NCBI RefSeq assembly: GCF_003493605.1
Contig: NZ_QQKA01000004.1
Coordinates: forward strand, 62,001 to 126,000
Direction of reading: 5' to 3'
Origin: Haemophilus haemolyticus
GTDB taxonomy: Bacteria > Pseudomonadota > Gammaproteobacteria > Enterobacterales > Pasteurellaceae
Length of the DNA stretch: 64,000 bases
The notes beneath the pieces are model-generated. The model searched no databases. It was not told the origin of the DNA and worked only from the letters and a program-made list of their open reading frames with translations. Positions 7,351 to 15,800 of the stretch are shown piece by piece. Both the position numbers and the translations under genes were made by a program. The first letter of the stretch is position 1; each line of letters opens with the position of its first letter.

Positions 7351-8044
7351 TTAGAACGTAAATCTCAGCCCAGTAGAAACTTCATGAGTTCTAATTTTAT
7401 TTTTCTCTAATTTACCCCAGTCGTCATAATGATATGCCAGATCCAAAGCAAGATTTTTGGTAATTTCATAGCTTACTCCAACTATTGCACCAAGACCTAC
7501 GCGAGTGAGGCTAATGTGGTTTGTAGTAGGAGCAAAATTTACTGTTTGATGCGGTGCAATAGCTGGAAAACCAGGACTTACTGTTCCAGCAGGAATAGTA
7601 ACCAAGTTATGTGTATTAGTAATATAACCATCATCACTAAAATCCATAGTAATATGATTTACACTTAAGCGCGCACCAATATAAGGTTTAATAGGCGATT
7701 TGGTTTCAAAATCATAAATCGCAGCAACACCGAACGTCTCACTTTTTACTTTATTATGTGTGTTATATTCAGTTATGAATATTGGCTCTTGAGAAGTATA
7801 GGAATGGGCATCTTTTCTAAGCGGTTTATAACGAGAATAATCAAAAGCTAAACGCCATTGACCAAAATCATAACCTAAAGAAAAGCGTGGATGGAGGGCT
7901 TTATTTTTATATTTAGCATTAACGCTATCATTGGTAAGTTTTTCCCAAGCATAACCTAAATCAGCTTGAACATAAAAACCTTTGCTTTGTTCATTATCGG
8001 CAGCTAGAGCCGCAGAGGAGCAGAGCTCGTTTCATATTCTTCAT
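7351..8044 (-). pseudogene. Opa-family outer-membrane protein with broken signal peptide
   Basis: From 8016 down to the stop at 7351 one uninterrupted frame encodes SSAALA|ADNEQSKGFYVQADLGYAW, followed by alternating beta-strand sequence ending THEVSTGLRFTF. That is about 216 mature residues with the terminal phenylalanine of an outer-membrane barrel, an Opacity-family (Pfam Opacity-like) protein. The only ATGs placed for translation, 8044 and 8035 (AAGGAT ribosome site before 8044), are in a different frame and stop after about 17 residues. Upstream of SSAALA the correct frame meets TGA with no ATG, GTG or TTG between. A short deletion has therefore removed the front of the signal peptide and shifted frame. 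Promoter, barrel and terminator are otherwise intact, so the loss looks recent. Confidence 0.85.
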
Positions 8045-8078
8045 AAAAATATCCTTTTGTCAATAGAAAATCTTATTC

Positions 8079-8107
8079 ATTCTATCAAATAGCATTTTCC
8101 TATTCAA
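8079..8107 (-). promoter_or_regulatory. Promoter of the opa-like gene
   Basis: On the minus strand TTGAAT (8107-8102) and TAGAAT (8084-8079) are separated by exactly 17 bases. They lie just after the upstream small-RNA terminator and about 35 bases before the ATG at 8044. Confidence 0.65.
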
Positions 8108-8118
8108 GAAATAAAAAA

Positions 8119-8215
8119 TAAAAAAGGCTGAAGTTTAAACCTTCAGCCTTTTTGAACCCTAACGAATTTACTTTCTACTCTACCTGTTGGAGCAACCTGC
8201 AATCGCTTAACAGAT
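8119..8215 (-). ncRNA. hrrF: Candidate Fur-controlled small RNA (RyhB/HrrF-like)
   Basis: An approximately 97-base transcript is predicted on the minus strand. It starts about 7 bases after the -10 box at 8227-8222 and ends in a hairpin (GGCTGAAGG / CTTCAGCC arms within 8121-8154) followed by TTTTTTATTTTTTATTT. There is no open frame with a ribosome site. The promoter carries a Fur-box-like sequence over its -35, so transcription would rise when iron is scarce, as for RyhB of enteric bacteria and the iron-responsive HrrF RNA reported in H. influenzae. Assigning it to HrrF is inference from these features; I could not compare sequences. It lies between pmbA and the opa pseudogene. Confidence 0.75.
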
Positions 8216-8221
8216 GTACGT

Positions 8222-8268
8222 ATAGTAACAGATATTTATCCATTGTCAATAAGAATTATTCTCAATTT
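8222..8268 (-). promoter_or_regulatory. Fur box overlapping a strong promoter
   Basis: On the minus strand TGAGAATAATTCTTA (8264-8250) matches the Fur 7-1-7 consensus TGATAATnATTATCA at 11 of 14 fixed positions. It is followed immediately by TTGACA (8249-8244), a 16-base spacer and TACTAT (8227-8222). Iron-loaded Fur bound here would occlude the -35. Confidence 0.75.
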
Positions 8269-8279
8269 CAAAAATATTC

Positions 8280-9635
8280 TTAATTTCCTGAAATTTTTAT
8301 CTTATCTAACAAAATAGAACCCGTTTGGATGTTAGAACGATGCTCTATATCATCCGCTACAGCAACCATATTCTTCAACATATCTTGCAATTGCCCCGCA
8401 ATAGTAATTTCGGCGACGGGATATTGAATTTCACCATTTTCCACCCAAAAACCTGATGCGCCACGGGAATAATCGCCTGTAACGATATTGACACCTTGTC
8501 CCATGACATCAGTTACTAACAATCCAGTTCCCATTTGACGTAAAAGTGCGGTCAATCCACCGTTCAAATTTGGCTTAACAAGCCAGTTGTGAATGCCTCC
8601 AGCATGCCCTGTACTTGGCATACCAAGTTTTTTACCACTGTAACTTGTCACTAAATAAGTTTGTAATATCCCGCCTTCGACAATTTCACGATCTTGCGTA
8701 CGAACACCTTCACTATCAAAAGGCGTAGAAGCTAAACGGCGTAATAAATGTGGTCGTTCACTAATATTAAACCAATCTGGTAAGACCTGTTTATCTAAAT
8801 GATCGAGCAAAAAACTCGATTTTCTATATAAACTGCCACCACTTATTGCAGCGGCAAAGTGAGAAATAAGACCAGTGGCAACATCATTTAAGAAAATAAC
8901 AGGCACTTCTCGTGTACTCAATTTTTGAGGATTTAAACGAGAAACGACTTTCTTTGCACAATTTTCTCCAACCCAAATTGGCGATTGGAGTTTGTCAAAT
9001 TCACGAGAAATTGTATATTCGTAATCATTTTCTAAGGCATCTTCTACGCCACCAATAACCGAACAAGATAAGGAATAACGGCTTGATAAATAACTTTGCA
9101 ACATGCCATGACTATTTCCATACACTTTCACGCCTGTATGTGAATTAAAACTTGCACCATTACTATTTATAATACGCTCGTCCGCCTGTAAAGCCGCCTT
9201 TTCAGCCTGAAGCGCAAGTTCTGTTGCTTTATCAACATCCACATCAGCAGCATGATAAAGCTCTAAATCAGGCGCATCAAAAGCCATTAGATCTTTATCA
9301 GCCAACCCTGTGCAATCATCGGGTGAAGTGTATTTTGCAATTGCAAGTGCGGCTTCTACCGCATTTTTAATTGCGCTTTCGCTTAAATCGGAAGTAGAAG
9401 CATTGCCTTTTTGTTGCCCCATATAAACGGAGATCCCCAATGCGCCATCATTAGTAAATTCAACATTTTCAATTTCTTGCAAGCGTGTGGATACTGACAA
9501 TCCGCTCACTTTAGTGACGGCAACTTCTGCACTTGCGCCAGCTTTCGTTGCTAACTCCACTGCAAAACTGACGGCTTGACGTAATTCTTGTTCTTGTGCT
9601 TTTAAAAGTGCGGTTGAATTTTCAGCTGTTTTCAT
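8280..9635 (-). CDS. pmbA: Metalloprotease subunit TldE/PmbA
   Basis: A 451-residue protein, the normal PmbA length. With TldD it forms a heterodimeric metalloprotease that degrades unfolded peptides; in E. coli it matures microcin B17 and turns over the CcdA antitoxin. TldE itself supplies no zinc ligands. Recognisable are the N-terminal [16 protein letters not shown] start, the central [16 protein letters not shown] region and the C-terminal [23 protein letters not shown] block (shared by TldD and TldE; split here across about residues 390-412). It is divergent from darP across 87 bases. The hif-1 pilus site of biogroup aegyptius is, as I recall, beside pmbA, and here the hif region does lie past its 3' end. 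Confidence 0.95.
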   Translation of the reverse strand: MKTAENSTALLKAQEQELRQAVSFAVELATKAGASAEVAVTKVSGLSVSTRLQEIENVEFTNDGALGISVYMGQQKGNASTSDLSESAIKNAVEAALAIAKYTSPDDCTGLADKDLMAFDAPDLELYHAADVDVDKATELALQAEKAALQADERIINSNGASFNSHTGVKVYGNSHGMLQSYLSSRYSLSCSVIGGVEDALENDYEYTISREFDKLQSPIWVGENCAKKVVSRLNPQKLSTREVPVIFLNDVATGLISHFAAAISGGSLYRKSSFLLDHLDKQVLPDWFNISERPHLLRRLASTPFDSEGVRTQDREIVEGGILQTYLVTSYSGKKLGMPSTGHAGGIHNWLVKPNLNGGLTALLRQMGTGLLVTDVMGQGVNIVTGDYSRGASGFWVENGEIQYPVAEITIAGQLQDMLKNMVAVADDIEHRSNIQTGSILLDKIKISGN

Positions 9636-9722
9636 TATTTTTTCCTATTAAAAATTTTCAACATTTTATCTTATTTTCAAAGTTTATGGTAAAATGCGCG
9701 CCAATTTTTATAAGGATAAAAA

Positions 9723-10259
9723 ATGGCAAAACGTAAGAAAAAAGAAGTTTTCGATTGGGAAGATGAAGATCAAGAAGAAATTATTTGGGTAAGTAAAAGC
9801 GAAATCAAACGCGATGCAGAAGATTTAAAACAACTTGGCGAAAAGATTGTCAATCTCACGAAAAACAATCTGGCAAAAATCCCACTTGATGAATCCTTAC
9901 TTGATGCCATTGAACTTGCACAGCGTTTACAAAAAGAAGCTCGTCGCCGTCAATTACAGTATATCGGCAAATTATTTCGAGGCATTGATGTTGAGCCTAT
10001 TCGTGAAGCATTAGATAAAATCGAAAATAAACATAACCAGCAGCAGGCTATGCTGCACAAAATCGAAAAAGTGCGGGATGAATTAGTGGAAAAAGGTGAC
10101 GTGGCTTTAACTGATTTATTAAATGATTATCCTAATGGCGATCGTCAGCAACTACGCAATCTGATTCGTTCGGCACAAAAAGAACGTGAGCAAAATAAAC
10201 CATCGAAAGCCTATCGAGAAATTTATCAAATGCTCAAGGTATTAATGTTGGAAGATTAA
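9723..10259 (+). CDS. darP: Ribosome-associated protein DarP (YjgA, DUF615)
   Basis: A 178-residue, highly charged helical protein of the DUF615/YjgA family. In E. coli this protein binds late 50S assembly intermediates at the subunit interface. The sequence opens [19 protein letters not shown] and is followed by the family's [20 protein letters not shown] segment and a C-terminal helical half ending [13 protein letters not shown]. No membrane segment or catalytic motif is present. The ribosome site AAGGAT precedes the ATG. It is the first rightward gene after pmbA, with lptC 49 bases downstream, but LPS export and ribosome assembly are not known to be linked. Confidence 0.93.
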   Translation: MAKRKKKEVFDWEDEDQEEIIWVSKSEIKRDAEDLKQLGEKIVNLTKNNLAKIPLDESLLDAIELAQRLQKEARRRQLQYIGKLFRGIDVEPIREALDKIENKHNQQQAMLHKIEKVRDELVEKGDVALTDLLNDYPNGDRQQLRNLIRSAQKEREQNKPSKAYREIYQMLKVLMLED

Positions 10260-10308
10260 AAACATTGAAATTTTCATCCGCACTTTGTGGATAAGTGATT
10301 GAAATAAA

Positions 10309-10917
10309 ATGAATATTCGTTGGAATGTAATTTTGGGCGTTATCGCACTTTGTGCTTTGGCGTGGTTTTATTCCTTAAATCAGGAAACCGCAGATTTATC
10401 TGAACTTGTGAAAAAGCCAGATAGTCCAGATTATGTGGGTTATAAAATGGAAACAACGGTTTTTTCCCCTGAGGGTAAAAAACAATATTTGGCTTTATCC
10501 GATAAAATTGAACATTATACAGTCAATGAACAAACCCTTTTTACCGCGCCTTTAGTTTATTTATATCCCATAACATCAAATGAAAAGGAACAAAATTCCA
10601 ATCAAAATGTAGATTTTTTTAGCACACAAAACTGGAAATTAAGCGCAAATCAAGCAAGATTGACAAAAGATCAAATATTGTATTTAGAGGGTAATGTCGT
10701 CGCGCAAAGTTTAACATCAGATTCTCGTTTGCAACGCATTGAAACAGAATCAGCGGTCGTCAATTTGAAAACACAGGATATGACTTCCGAAACACAGGTT
10801 AAAATTAAGGGTAAAAATTTTAGTTCTACAGGATTAAAATTAGTCGGAAATTTACGCCAACAAGTGGCGACATTAAAGGAACAGGTAAAAACATATTATG
10901 AAGTTAGTAAGCAATAA
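10309..10917 (+). CDS. lptC: LPS export protein LptC
   Basis: A 202-residue bitopic inner-membrane protein. It takes lipopolysaccharide from the LptB2FG transporter and passes it to LptA in the periplasm. There is one N-terminal membrane helix (about residues 7-22, VILGVIALCALAWFYS), then a periplasmic beta-jellyroll of the OstA/LptC type with LEGNVVAQS and MTSETQVKIKG strands. It overlaps the start of lptA by 20 bases, so the two are translationally coupled. It forms an operon with lptA, lptB, ptsN and rapZ. Confidence 0.95.
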   Translation: MNIRWNVILGVIALCALAWFYSLNQETADLSELVKKPDSPDYVGYKMETTVFSPEGKKQYLALSDKIEHYTVNEQTLFTAPLVYLYPITSNEKEQNSNQNVDFFSTQNWKLSANQARLTKDQILYLEGNVVAQSLTSDSRLQRIETESAVVNLKTQDMTSETQVKIKGKNFSSTGLKLVGNLRQQVATLKEQVKTYYEVSKQ

Positions 10918-11416
10918 AATTCTTTTTCTTGCAACGATGGTATTAGCATCAAGCTCAGCTTTTGCATTGAAAGATGACGTTAATCAGCCGATAAATATCG
11001 TTTCGGATAATCAATCCTTAGATATGGAAAAAAGTGTAGTGACATTCACAGATAATGTAGTAATTACACAGGGATCTATCATCATTAAAGCAAATAAAGT
11101 TGTTATCACTCGTCCCGCTGAAAAATCAGGGAAAAAAGAAACTGTAGAAGCATTCGGTACGCCAGTCACATTCCATCAACAGTTAGATAATGGTAAGCCA
11201 GTGGATGGAAAAGCAAACAAAGTTCACTATGATCTTGGTACTGAATTTTTAACATTAACCAACAATGCCGAATTAAAGCAGCTTGATAGTAAAATTAATG
11301 GACAACTAATTACCTACGATGTGAAAAAACAGCAACTTAAAGCTAATGGCAATGGAAAATCACGGGTAACCACAGTCCTTATTCCATCTCAATTACAACA
11401 AGCTAAAGGGAAGTAA
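10898..11416 (+). CDS. lptA: Periplasmic LPS-bridge protein LptA
   Basis: A 172-residue periplasmic OstA-domain protein that polymerises into the bridge carrying LPS from LptC to LptD. The signal peptide is residues 1-23, cut after AFA. The jellyroll strands include INIVSDNQSLDMEKSVVTF and the repeat KANKVHYDLGTEFLTLTNNAEL, typical of the family. The ATG overlaps the end of lptC by 20 bases, and its stop is three bases before lptB, so the three export genes are tightly coupled. Confidence 0.96.
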   Translation: MKLVSNKILFLATMVLASSSAFALKDDVNQPINIVSDNQSLDMEKSVVTFTDNVVITQGSIIIKANKVVITRPAEKSGKKETVEAFGTPVTFHQQLDNGKPVDGKANKVHYDLGTEFLTLTNNAELKQLDSKINGQLITYDVKKQQLKANGNGKSRVTTVLIPSQLQQAKGK

Positions 11417-11419
11417 TCT

Positions 11420-12145
11420 ATGTCAATTTTGACTGCAGAGAATTTAGCTAAAAGCTACAAAAGTCGTAAAGTTGTTTCGGATGTCAGTTTAACCGTAAAT
11501 TCTAATGAAATTGTCGGTTTGCTCGGGCCAAACGGTGCTGGGAAAACAACAACCTTCTACATGGTTGTCGGATTAGTTCGCCAAGATCAAGGTAAAATTA
11601 TTATTGACGGAGAAGATATTAGCTTACTCCCAATGCATAATCGTGCGCAACGTGGAATCGGTTATTTACCACAAGAAGTCTCTATTTTTCGCCGTTTGAC
11701 TGTATACGAAAATCTAATGGCTGTATTAGAAATACGCAAAGATTTAACCTCTCAACAACGTCGAGAAAAAGCTGATGAGTTGATTGAGGAATTTAATATT
11801 GGCCATATTCGGGATAGTTTAGGTCAGTCATTATCTGGCGGTGAACGTCGTCGAGTTGAAATCGCACGAGCATTAGCTGCAAATCCCAAGTTTATTCTAT
11901 TAGATGAGCCATTTGCTGGTGTAGATCCAATTTCTGTCAGCGATATTAAGAAAATTATCACCGACTTACGTAACCGAGGATTAGGTGTTTTGATTACCGA
12001 TCATAATGTACGTGAAACACTTGATGTATGTGAACGCGCTTATATTGTAGGTGAAGGCAAAATTATCGCAACAGGCACACCAGAACAAGTGATGAACGAT
12101 GAACACGTTAAACGCGTTTATTTGGGCGAACAATTCAAATTATAA
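11420..12145 (+). CDS. lptB: LPS export ATPase LptB
   Basis: A 241-residue ABC ATPase that powers extraction of LPS from the inner membrane as a dimer with LptF and LptG (not in this window). All motifs are intact: Walker [10 protein letters not shown] (36-44), Q-loop Q85, ABC signature LSGGE (138-142), Walker B ending at D162 with catalytic E163, and switch histidine H195. Its length equals that of the E. coli protein. It follows lptA by three bases and precedes ptsN by two. Confidence 0.97.
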   Translation: MSILTAENLAKSYKSRKVVSDVSLTVNSNEIVGLLGPNGAGKTTTFYMVVGLVRQDQGKIIIDGEDISLLPMHNRAQRGIGYLPQEVSIFRRLTVYENLMAVLEIRKDLTSQQRREKADELIEEFNIGHIRDSLGQSLSGGERRRVEIARALAANPKFILLDEPFAGVDPISVSDIKKIITDLRNRGLGVLITDHNVRETLDVCERAYIVGEGKIIATGTPEQVMNDEHVKRVYLGEQFKL

Positions 12146-12147
12146 AA

Positions 12148-12642
12148 ATGAAAATAACTGAACTATTAAGCCCTGAGAATATTCGTCAGGGCGTTAGTTT
12201 TTCTAGCAAAAAACGATTATTTGAGTCTATTGCGCATTTTGTAGAAGAACAAATCCTTGCAGAACAAGGCGAACAAGCCTGTTTTGAATGCCTTTTTGAA
12301 CGTGAAAAACTGGGGAATTCTAGTTTAGGAAATGGGATTGCAATGCCAAAAGCGAAAATCCCCGTAACAGTATCAGATAAAGCAATCGCAGTATTTATGC
12401 AACTCAATAATCCGATTGATTACGATGCTTTTGATGGTAAACCAGTGGATTTAATCTTTGCCTTGCTGATTCCAGAAAATCAATGTGAAACCTACATTCC
12501 AGTTTTAGCATCATTAATAGAAAAACTGACTGATAAAAATGTGTTGAAACAATTGCGTTCAGCCAAAAGTGCGGATGAAATTTGGCAAGTTTTTGAGATT
12601 TCAGATAGGGCAGAAAGTTCGCCGGAAGAAGTAAAAGAATAA
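12148..12642 (+). CDS. ptsN: Nitrogen-PTS EIIA-like protein PtsN lacking the phosphorylated histidine
   Basis: A 164-residue EIIA-fold protein (PTS fructose/mannitol-type, residues about 5-150). In enteric bacteria PtsN is phosphorylated on a histidine within GNGIAIPHGK and regulates potassium transport and other targets. Here the motif reads [10 protein letters not shown], so the expected histidine is lysine K68 (AAA at 12349-12351). The surrounding motif and the [18 protein letters not shown] block are conserved, so the fold should be intact, but the usual phosphorelay cannot work. It is placed between lptB and rapZ, the conserved gammaproteobacterial order. Confidence 0.93.
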   Translation: MKITELLSPENIRQGVSFSSKKRLFESIAHFVEEQILAEQGEQACFECLFEREKLGNSSLGNGIAMPKAKIPVTVSDKAIAVFMQLNNPIDYDAFDGKPVDLIFALLIPENQCETYIPVLASLIEKLTDKNVLKQLRSAKSADEIWQVFEISDRAESSPEEVKE

Positions 12643-12659
12643 TTACAGTGGGGAAACTT

Positions 12660-13517
12660 ATGGAAATTATCATTATTAGTGGACGTTCTGGCGCAGGAAA
12701 ATCCGTAGCCTTACGAGCATTAGAAGACGCCGGATATTATTGTGTTGATAATATTCCTCTAGATTTACTTCCTCAATTGACTGATATTCTATCTCAATCC
12801 CAAACTTCTGTCGCAATCAGCCTTGATATTCGTAATATTCCTAATTCAGCCAATACTCTTGAACAAACTCTAAATACCTTACAAAAATATCATCAATTAA
12901 AGATTATTTTCCTTGAAACAGATCGTGGCACATTGATTCGTCGTTATAGCGACTCACGCCGTCTGCACCCACTTTCCTTGCAAGATCTATCTCTTGAAGC
13001 AGCAATAGATGAAGAATATCGCTACCTTGAGCCATTAATTCAACACGCAAACTTTATTATTGATACCACTCATCTTTCTACTCATACCCTTGCGGAACGC
13101 CTACGCGAATTTTTACGAGGAAATAGTGATAAAGAACTAAAAATCGTTGTTGAATCTTTTGGCTTTAAATATGGAATTCCTTTAGACGCTGATTATGTTT
13201 TCGATGTCCGTTTCTTGCCTAACCCACATTGGGATCCAACATTACGCCCAATGACAGGATTAGATGCGCCAGTAGCAGAATTTCTAAATAGTCACACGCA
13301 AGTAAATGAATTTATCTACCTCACTCGTAACTATATTGATACTTGGTTGCCAATGTTAGAAAAAAATAATCGTAGCTATTTAACCATTGCCATTGGATGT
13401 ACTGGGGGAAAACACCGCTCCGTTTATATTGCCCAGCAGTTAGGCGAATATTTTCAAGCTAAAGGGAAAATCGTCCAGATTCAGCATAAATCTTTAGAAC
13501 GAAATAAAAAAGCATAA
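12660..13517 (+). CDS. rapZ: RNase adapter / nucleotide-binding protein RapZ
   Basis: A 285-residue member of the RapZ/YvcJ family. In E. coli it presents the small RNA GlmZ to RNase E and so tunes glucosamine-6-phosphate synthase. Walker A GRSGAGKS lies at residues 8-15. The C-terminal RNA-binding domain contains [20 protein letters not shown] and the [10 protein letters not shown] phosphate-binding loop. The start is ATG 12660, with GGGG seven bases upstream; an in-frame GTG at 12648 overlaps this ribosome site. Last gene of the lpt-ptsN operon, it ends at a paired-uptake-signal terminator facing pheA. Confidence 0.95.
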   Translation: MEIIIISGRSGAGKSVALRALEDAGYYCVDNIPLDLLPQLTDILSQSQTSVAISLDIRNIPNSANTLEQTLNTLQKYHQLKIIFLETDRGTLIRRYSDSRRLHPLSLQDLSLEAAIDEEYRYLEPLIQHANFIIDTTHLSTHTLAERLREFLRGNSDKELKIVVESFGFKYGIPLDADYVFDVRFLPNPHWDPTLRPMTGLDAPVAEFLNSHTQVNEFIYLTRNYIDTWLPMLEKNNRSYLTIAIGCTGGKHRSVYIAQQLGEYFQAKGKIVQIQHKSLERNKKA

Positions 13518-13520
13518 AAA

Positions 13521-13556
13521 AAGTGCGGTCAAAAATAATTTTATTGACCGCACGTT
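13521..13556. terminator. Bidirectional terminator made of paired uptake signals (rapZ/pheA)
   Basis: GTGCGGTCAA (13523-13532) pairs with TTGACCGCAC (13544-13553). The left arm is part of a full AAGTGCGGT uptake signal; the right carries ACCGCACG, one base off. It lies between the convergent ends of rapZ and pheA. Confidence 0.85.
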
Positions 13557-13557
13557 C

Positions 13558-14715
13558 TTATAAATTAACTGGTTTTACAATCTCGCTAGGATAACAACCT
13601 AAAATCTTTAGATAGTTACTACAATTCTTTAACTCTTCCAAAGCTTGCTGAATATCAGGATGATGGATATTCGCTTCTATTTCGAGATAAAACATTTCTT
13701 CCCAAGGTTTCCCATAAATTGGACGAGACTCTAATTTCGTCATATTAATTTGATGTTTTTTGAAAACTAAAAGTGCATCAACTAATGAGCCAATTTGCTG
13801 TGAAGTTGTCATTAACAATAATGTTTTTGCCGGTATCTGTGGTGAAACCTCATGCTGTTCTTTAGCAACGACAATAAAACGCGTAATATTGTTCTCTTGA
13901 TTAGCAATATTAGTTTTTAATACGCTAAGTCCATACAATTTACCACCATCTTCATTCCCTAATGCCGCAATATTCGGCTTATTTAAACTTGCAATAAGTT
14001 GCATTGCATGAGAGCTACTTTCACAATACTCAATATGTACTCGATCAAGGCTATGTATAAATTGACTACATTGTTGAATCACTTGAGGATGACTATATAA
14101 AGTATCAATTTCACTTAATTCAGTTGTGCCATTTACCAAAACACAATGCTGAATTGGATAAGCGAGCTCGCCTACCAATGATAAGTCAGTATGCTGGAGC
14201 AAATCATAGACTTCATTAATAGCGCCTGATGTTGTATTTTCTAAAGGCAATACGCCAAAATCTGCTTCACCATTTTGCACTTTTTCAAATACTTGATCAA
14301 AAGACTGACATCCTAGTTCTACAAATTGTTTTTGATAACGAGCAGCATAATTACGTGCAGCTAAATTTGAATAAGACCCTCTCTTACCTAAAAAAGCAAT
14401 ATGTAAATTTTGATTACGTTGTTCATTAAGTTTATTCTGCAAATAGACTTGCTGGGTCAATACTGAATCTTCAATAATTTTTTGGAAAATTGAAGTGATA
14501 TATTGTGGTTCAAGTTGATAATTCTCATTTTCTGAAAATTGAACTAATTCTTGTAAAAGTTGCTGTTCTCGCTCTACATCACGTAAAGCTTTTTGCGAAA
14601 TCTCTTTACTTCTCACTACATCGAAAGCTAAACGATGACGCTCAGAAAGCAATTTTAATAAACTACGATCTATTTGCGTAATTTGTTGGCGAATTTCAGA
14701 TAATTCTAGCTTCAT
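13558..14715 (-). CDS. pheA: Bifunctional chorismate mutase / prephenate dehydratase
   Basis: A 385-residue P-protein catalysing chorismate to prephenate and prephenate to phenylpyruvate in phenylalanine synthesis. It has an AroQ-type mutase domain (about 1-90, beginning [19 protein letters not shown]), a dehydratase domain (about 105-285, [29 protein letters not shown] and the TRF motif in NITRFIVVA), and a regulatory ACT domain (about 295-375, ending with the [17 protein letters not shown] region that binds phenylalanine). No leader-peptide attenuator was evident in the short upstream gap. It lies downstream of lpxC on the same strand but is separated from it by a terminator. Confidence 0.96.
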   Translation of the reverse strand: MKLELSEIRQQITQIDRSLLKLLSERHRLAFDVVRSKEISQKALRDVEREQQLLQELVQFSENENYQLEPQYITSIFQKIIEDSVLTQQVYLQNKLNEQRNQNLHIAFLGKRGSYSNLAARNYAARYQKQFVELGCQSFDQVFEKVQNGEADFGVLPLENTTSGAINEVYDLLQHTDLSLVGELAYPIQHCVLVNGTTELSEIDTLYSHPQVIQQCSQFIHSLDRVHIEYCESSSHAMQLIASLNKPNIAALGNEDGGKLYGLSVLKTNIANQENNITRFIVVAKEQHEVSPQIPAKTLLLMTTSQQIGSLVDALLVFKKHQINMTKLESRPIYGKPWEEMFYLEIEANIHHPDIQQALEELKNCSNYLKILGCYPSEIVKPVNL

Positions 14716-14748
14716 AGTATCCCCTTATAAAAAATAAGAAAAACAAAC

Positions 14749-14780
14749 CGCACTTTTAAGCCTTAGTCATTTAAAGTGCG
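14749..14780. repeat. Imperfectly paired uptake signals upstream of pheA
   Basis: ACCGCACTT at 14750 and a one-mismatch copy AAAGTGCGA near 14773 face each other, giving a CGCACTTTTAA / TTTAAAGTGCG stem just before the pheA start. It may back up the lpxC terminator. Confidence 0.55.
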
Positions 14781-14789
14781 ATGAAAATA

Positions 14790-14826
14790 AAAAAGCTATA
14801 CTTCTTAGCAGAAATATAGCTTTTTC
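14790..14826 (-). terminator. Terminator of lpxC
   Basis: AAAAGCTATA (14791-14800) pairs with TATAGCTTTTT (14815-14825). On the minus strand the hairpin is followed by a T run, 15-50 bases past the lpxC stop, closing the dcw-lpxC transcript before pheA. Confidence 0.8.
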
Positions 14827-14839
14827 AAAAATAAAATGA

Positions 14840-15757
14840 TTAGATAAATACTTGAACAGGCGCAACATATCCTTGCGGTACTTGTTCTTTATCTTCGAAA
14901 GTTACAAACTCCCACGCTTCTTGATTTGCTAATACAGCACGTAGTAACTTGTTATTTAAACCATGACCAGACTTATAAGCTTTAAAATCACCAATAATGT
15001 TATAACCAGCCATATAAAGATCGCCAATTGCGTCTAACATTTTATGACGAACAAGTTCATCTTTAAAGCGTAAGCCATCTTCATTTAAAATTCTATAATC
15101 ATCAAGAACAATAGCATTATCAAGGCTACCACCTAATGCTAGCCCTTGAGATTGAAGATATTCTATATCTTTCATGAAACCAAATGTTCTTGCTCGACTA
15201 ATTTGATGAACAAATGCTTGAGCAGAGAAATCCATGACATAATTGCGAACATTTTTGCCAATAGCGGGATGATCAAAATCAATAGTGAAATCTAAACGAA
15301 AACCATTGTAAGGTTTAAATTCAGCCCATTTATCACCATCTTCAACTCGAACATATTCTTTAATACGAATAAATTTCTTAGGTGCATTTTGTTCTTCAAT
15401 TCCCGCATCTAACAACAAATAGATAAATGGACTCGCGCTACCATCCATAATAGGAATCTCAGGCGCATCAACCTCAATAATGATATTATCAATACCGAGG
15501 CCAGATAATGCTGCATTTAAATGTTCAACAGTAGAAATGCGCACACCTTGCTCATTAATTAATGCAGTACAAAGCATTGTATCACGCACTGAATTTGGAT
15601 CAGCTGGGAATGCCACAGCTGGATTTAAATCTGTACGATAGTAAACAACACCAGTATTTGGCATAGCCGGACGTAATGTTAAAGTCACTTTCTTACCGCT
15701 ATGTAAACCAACACCTGTTACTTTAATACTTTGTTTTAATGTTCTTTGTTTAATCAT
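14840..15757 (-). CDS. lpxC: UDP-3-O-acyl-N-acetylglucosamine deacetylase LpxC
   Basis: A 305-residue zinc amidase catalysing the committed step of lipid A synthesis in the cytoplasm. Zinc-site and catalytic signatures are present: [10 protein letters not shown] with E78 and H79, the [10 protein letters not shown] block supplying the other histidine and aspartate ligands, and the [12 protein letters not shown] histidine. The N-terminal [19 protein letters not shown] is the family hallmark. The length matches the E. coli enzyme. It follows ftsZ at the end of the dcw cluster, the usual gammaproteobacterial arrangement. In enteric bacteria LpxC is degraded by FtsH through its C-terminal tail; here the tail ends PVQVFI. 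Confidence 0.97.
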   Translation of the reverse strand: MIKQRTLKQSIKVTGVGLHSGKKVTLTLRPAMPNTGVVYYRTDLNPAVAFPADPNSVRDTMLCTALINEQGVRISTVEHLNAALSGLGIDNIIIEVDAPEIPIMDGSASPFIYLLLDAGIEEQNAPKKFIRIKEYVRVEDGDKWAEFKPYNGFRLDFTIDFDHPAIGKNVRNYVMDFSAQAFVHQISRARTFGFMKDIEYLQSQGLALGGSLDNAIVLDDYRILNEDGLRFKDELVRHKMLDAIGDLYMAGYNIIGDFKAYKSGHGLNNKLLRAVLANQEAWEFVTFEDKEQVPQGYVAPVQVFI

Positions 15758-15800
15758 TCTACTACCTTAATATTCCAGGTATTTCTCAAAACCAATTAAA

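Noticed and set aside
7351-7647. Calling the 98-codon frame an independent small gene
   Set aside because: The same frame extends upstream without a stop to 8016 and encodes the rest of an Opa-type barrel; the 7647 methionine is internal.
5490-8050. hicAB toxin-antitoxin genes, known near some hif clusters
   Set aside because: Neither product of the unknown pair has HicA (about 60 residues, dsRBD-like) or HicB features or size.
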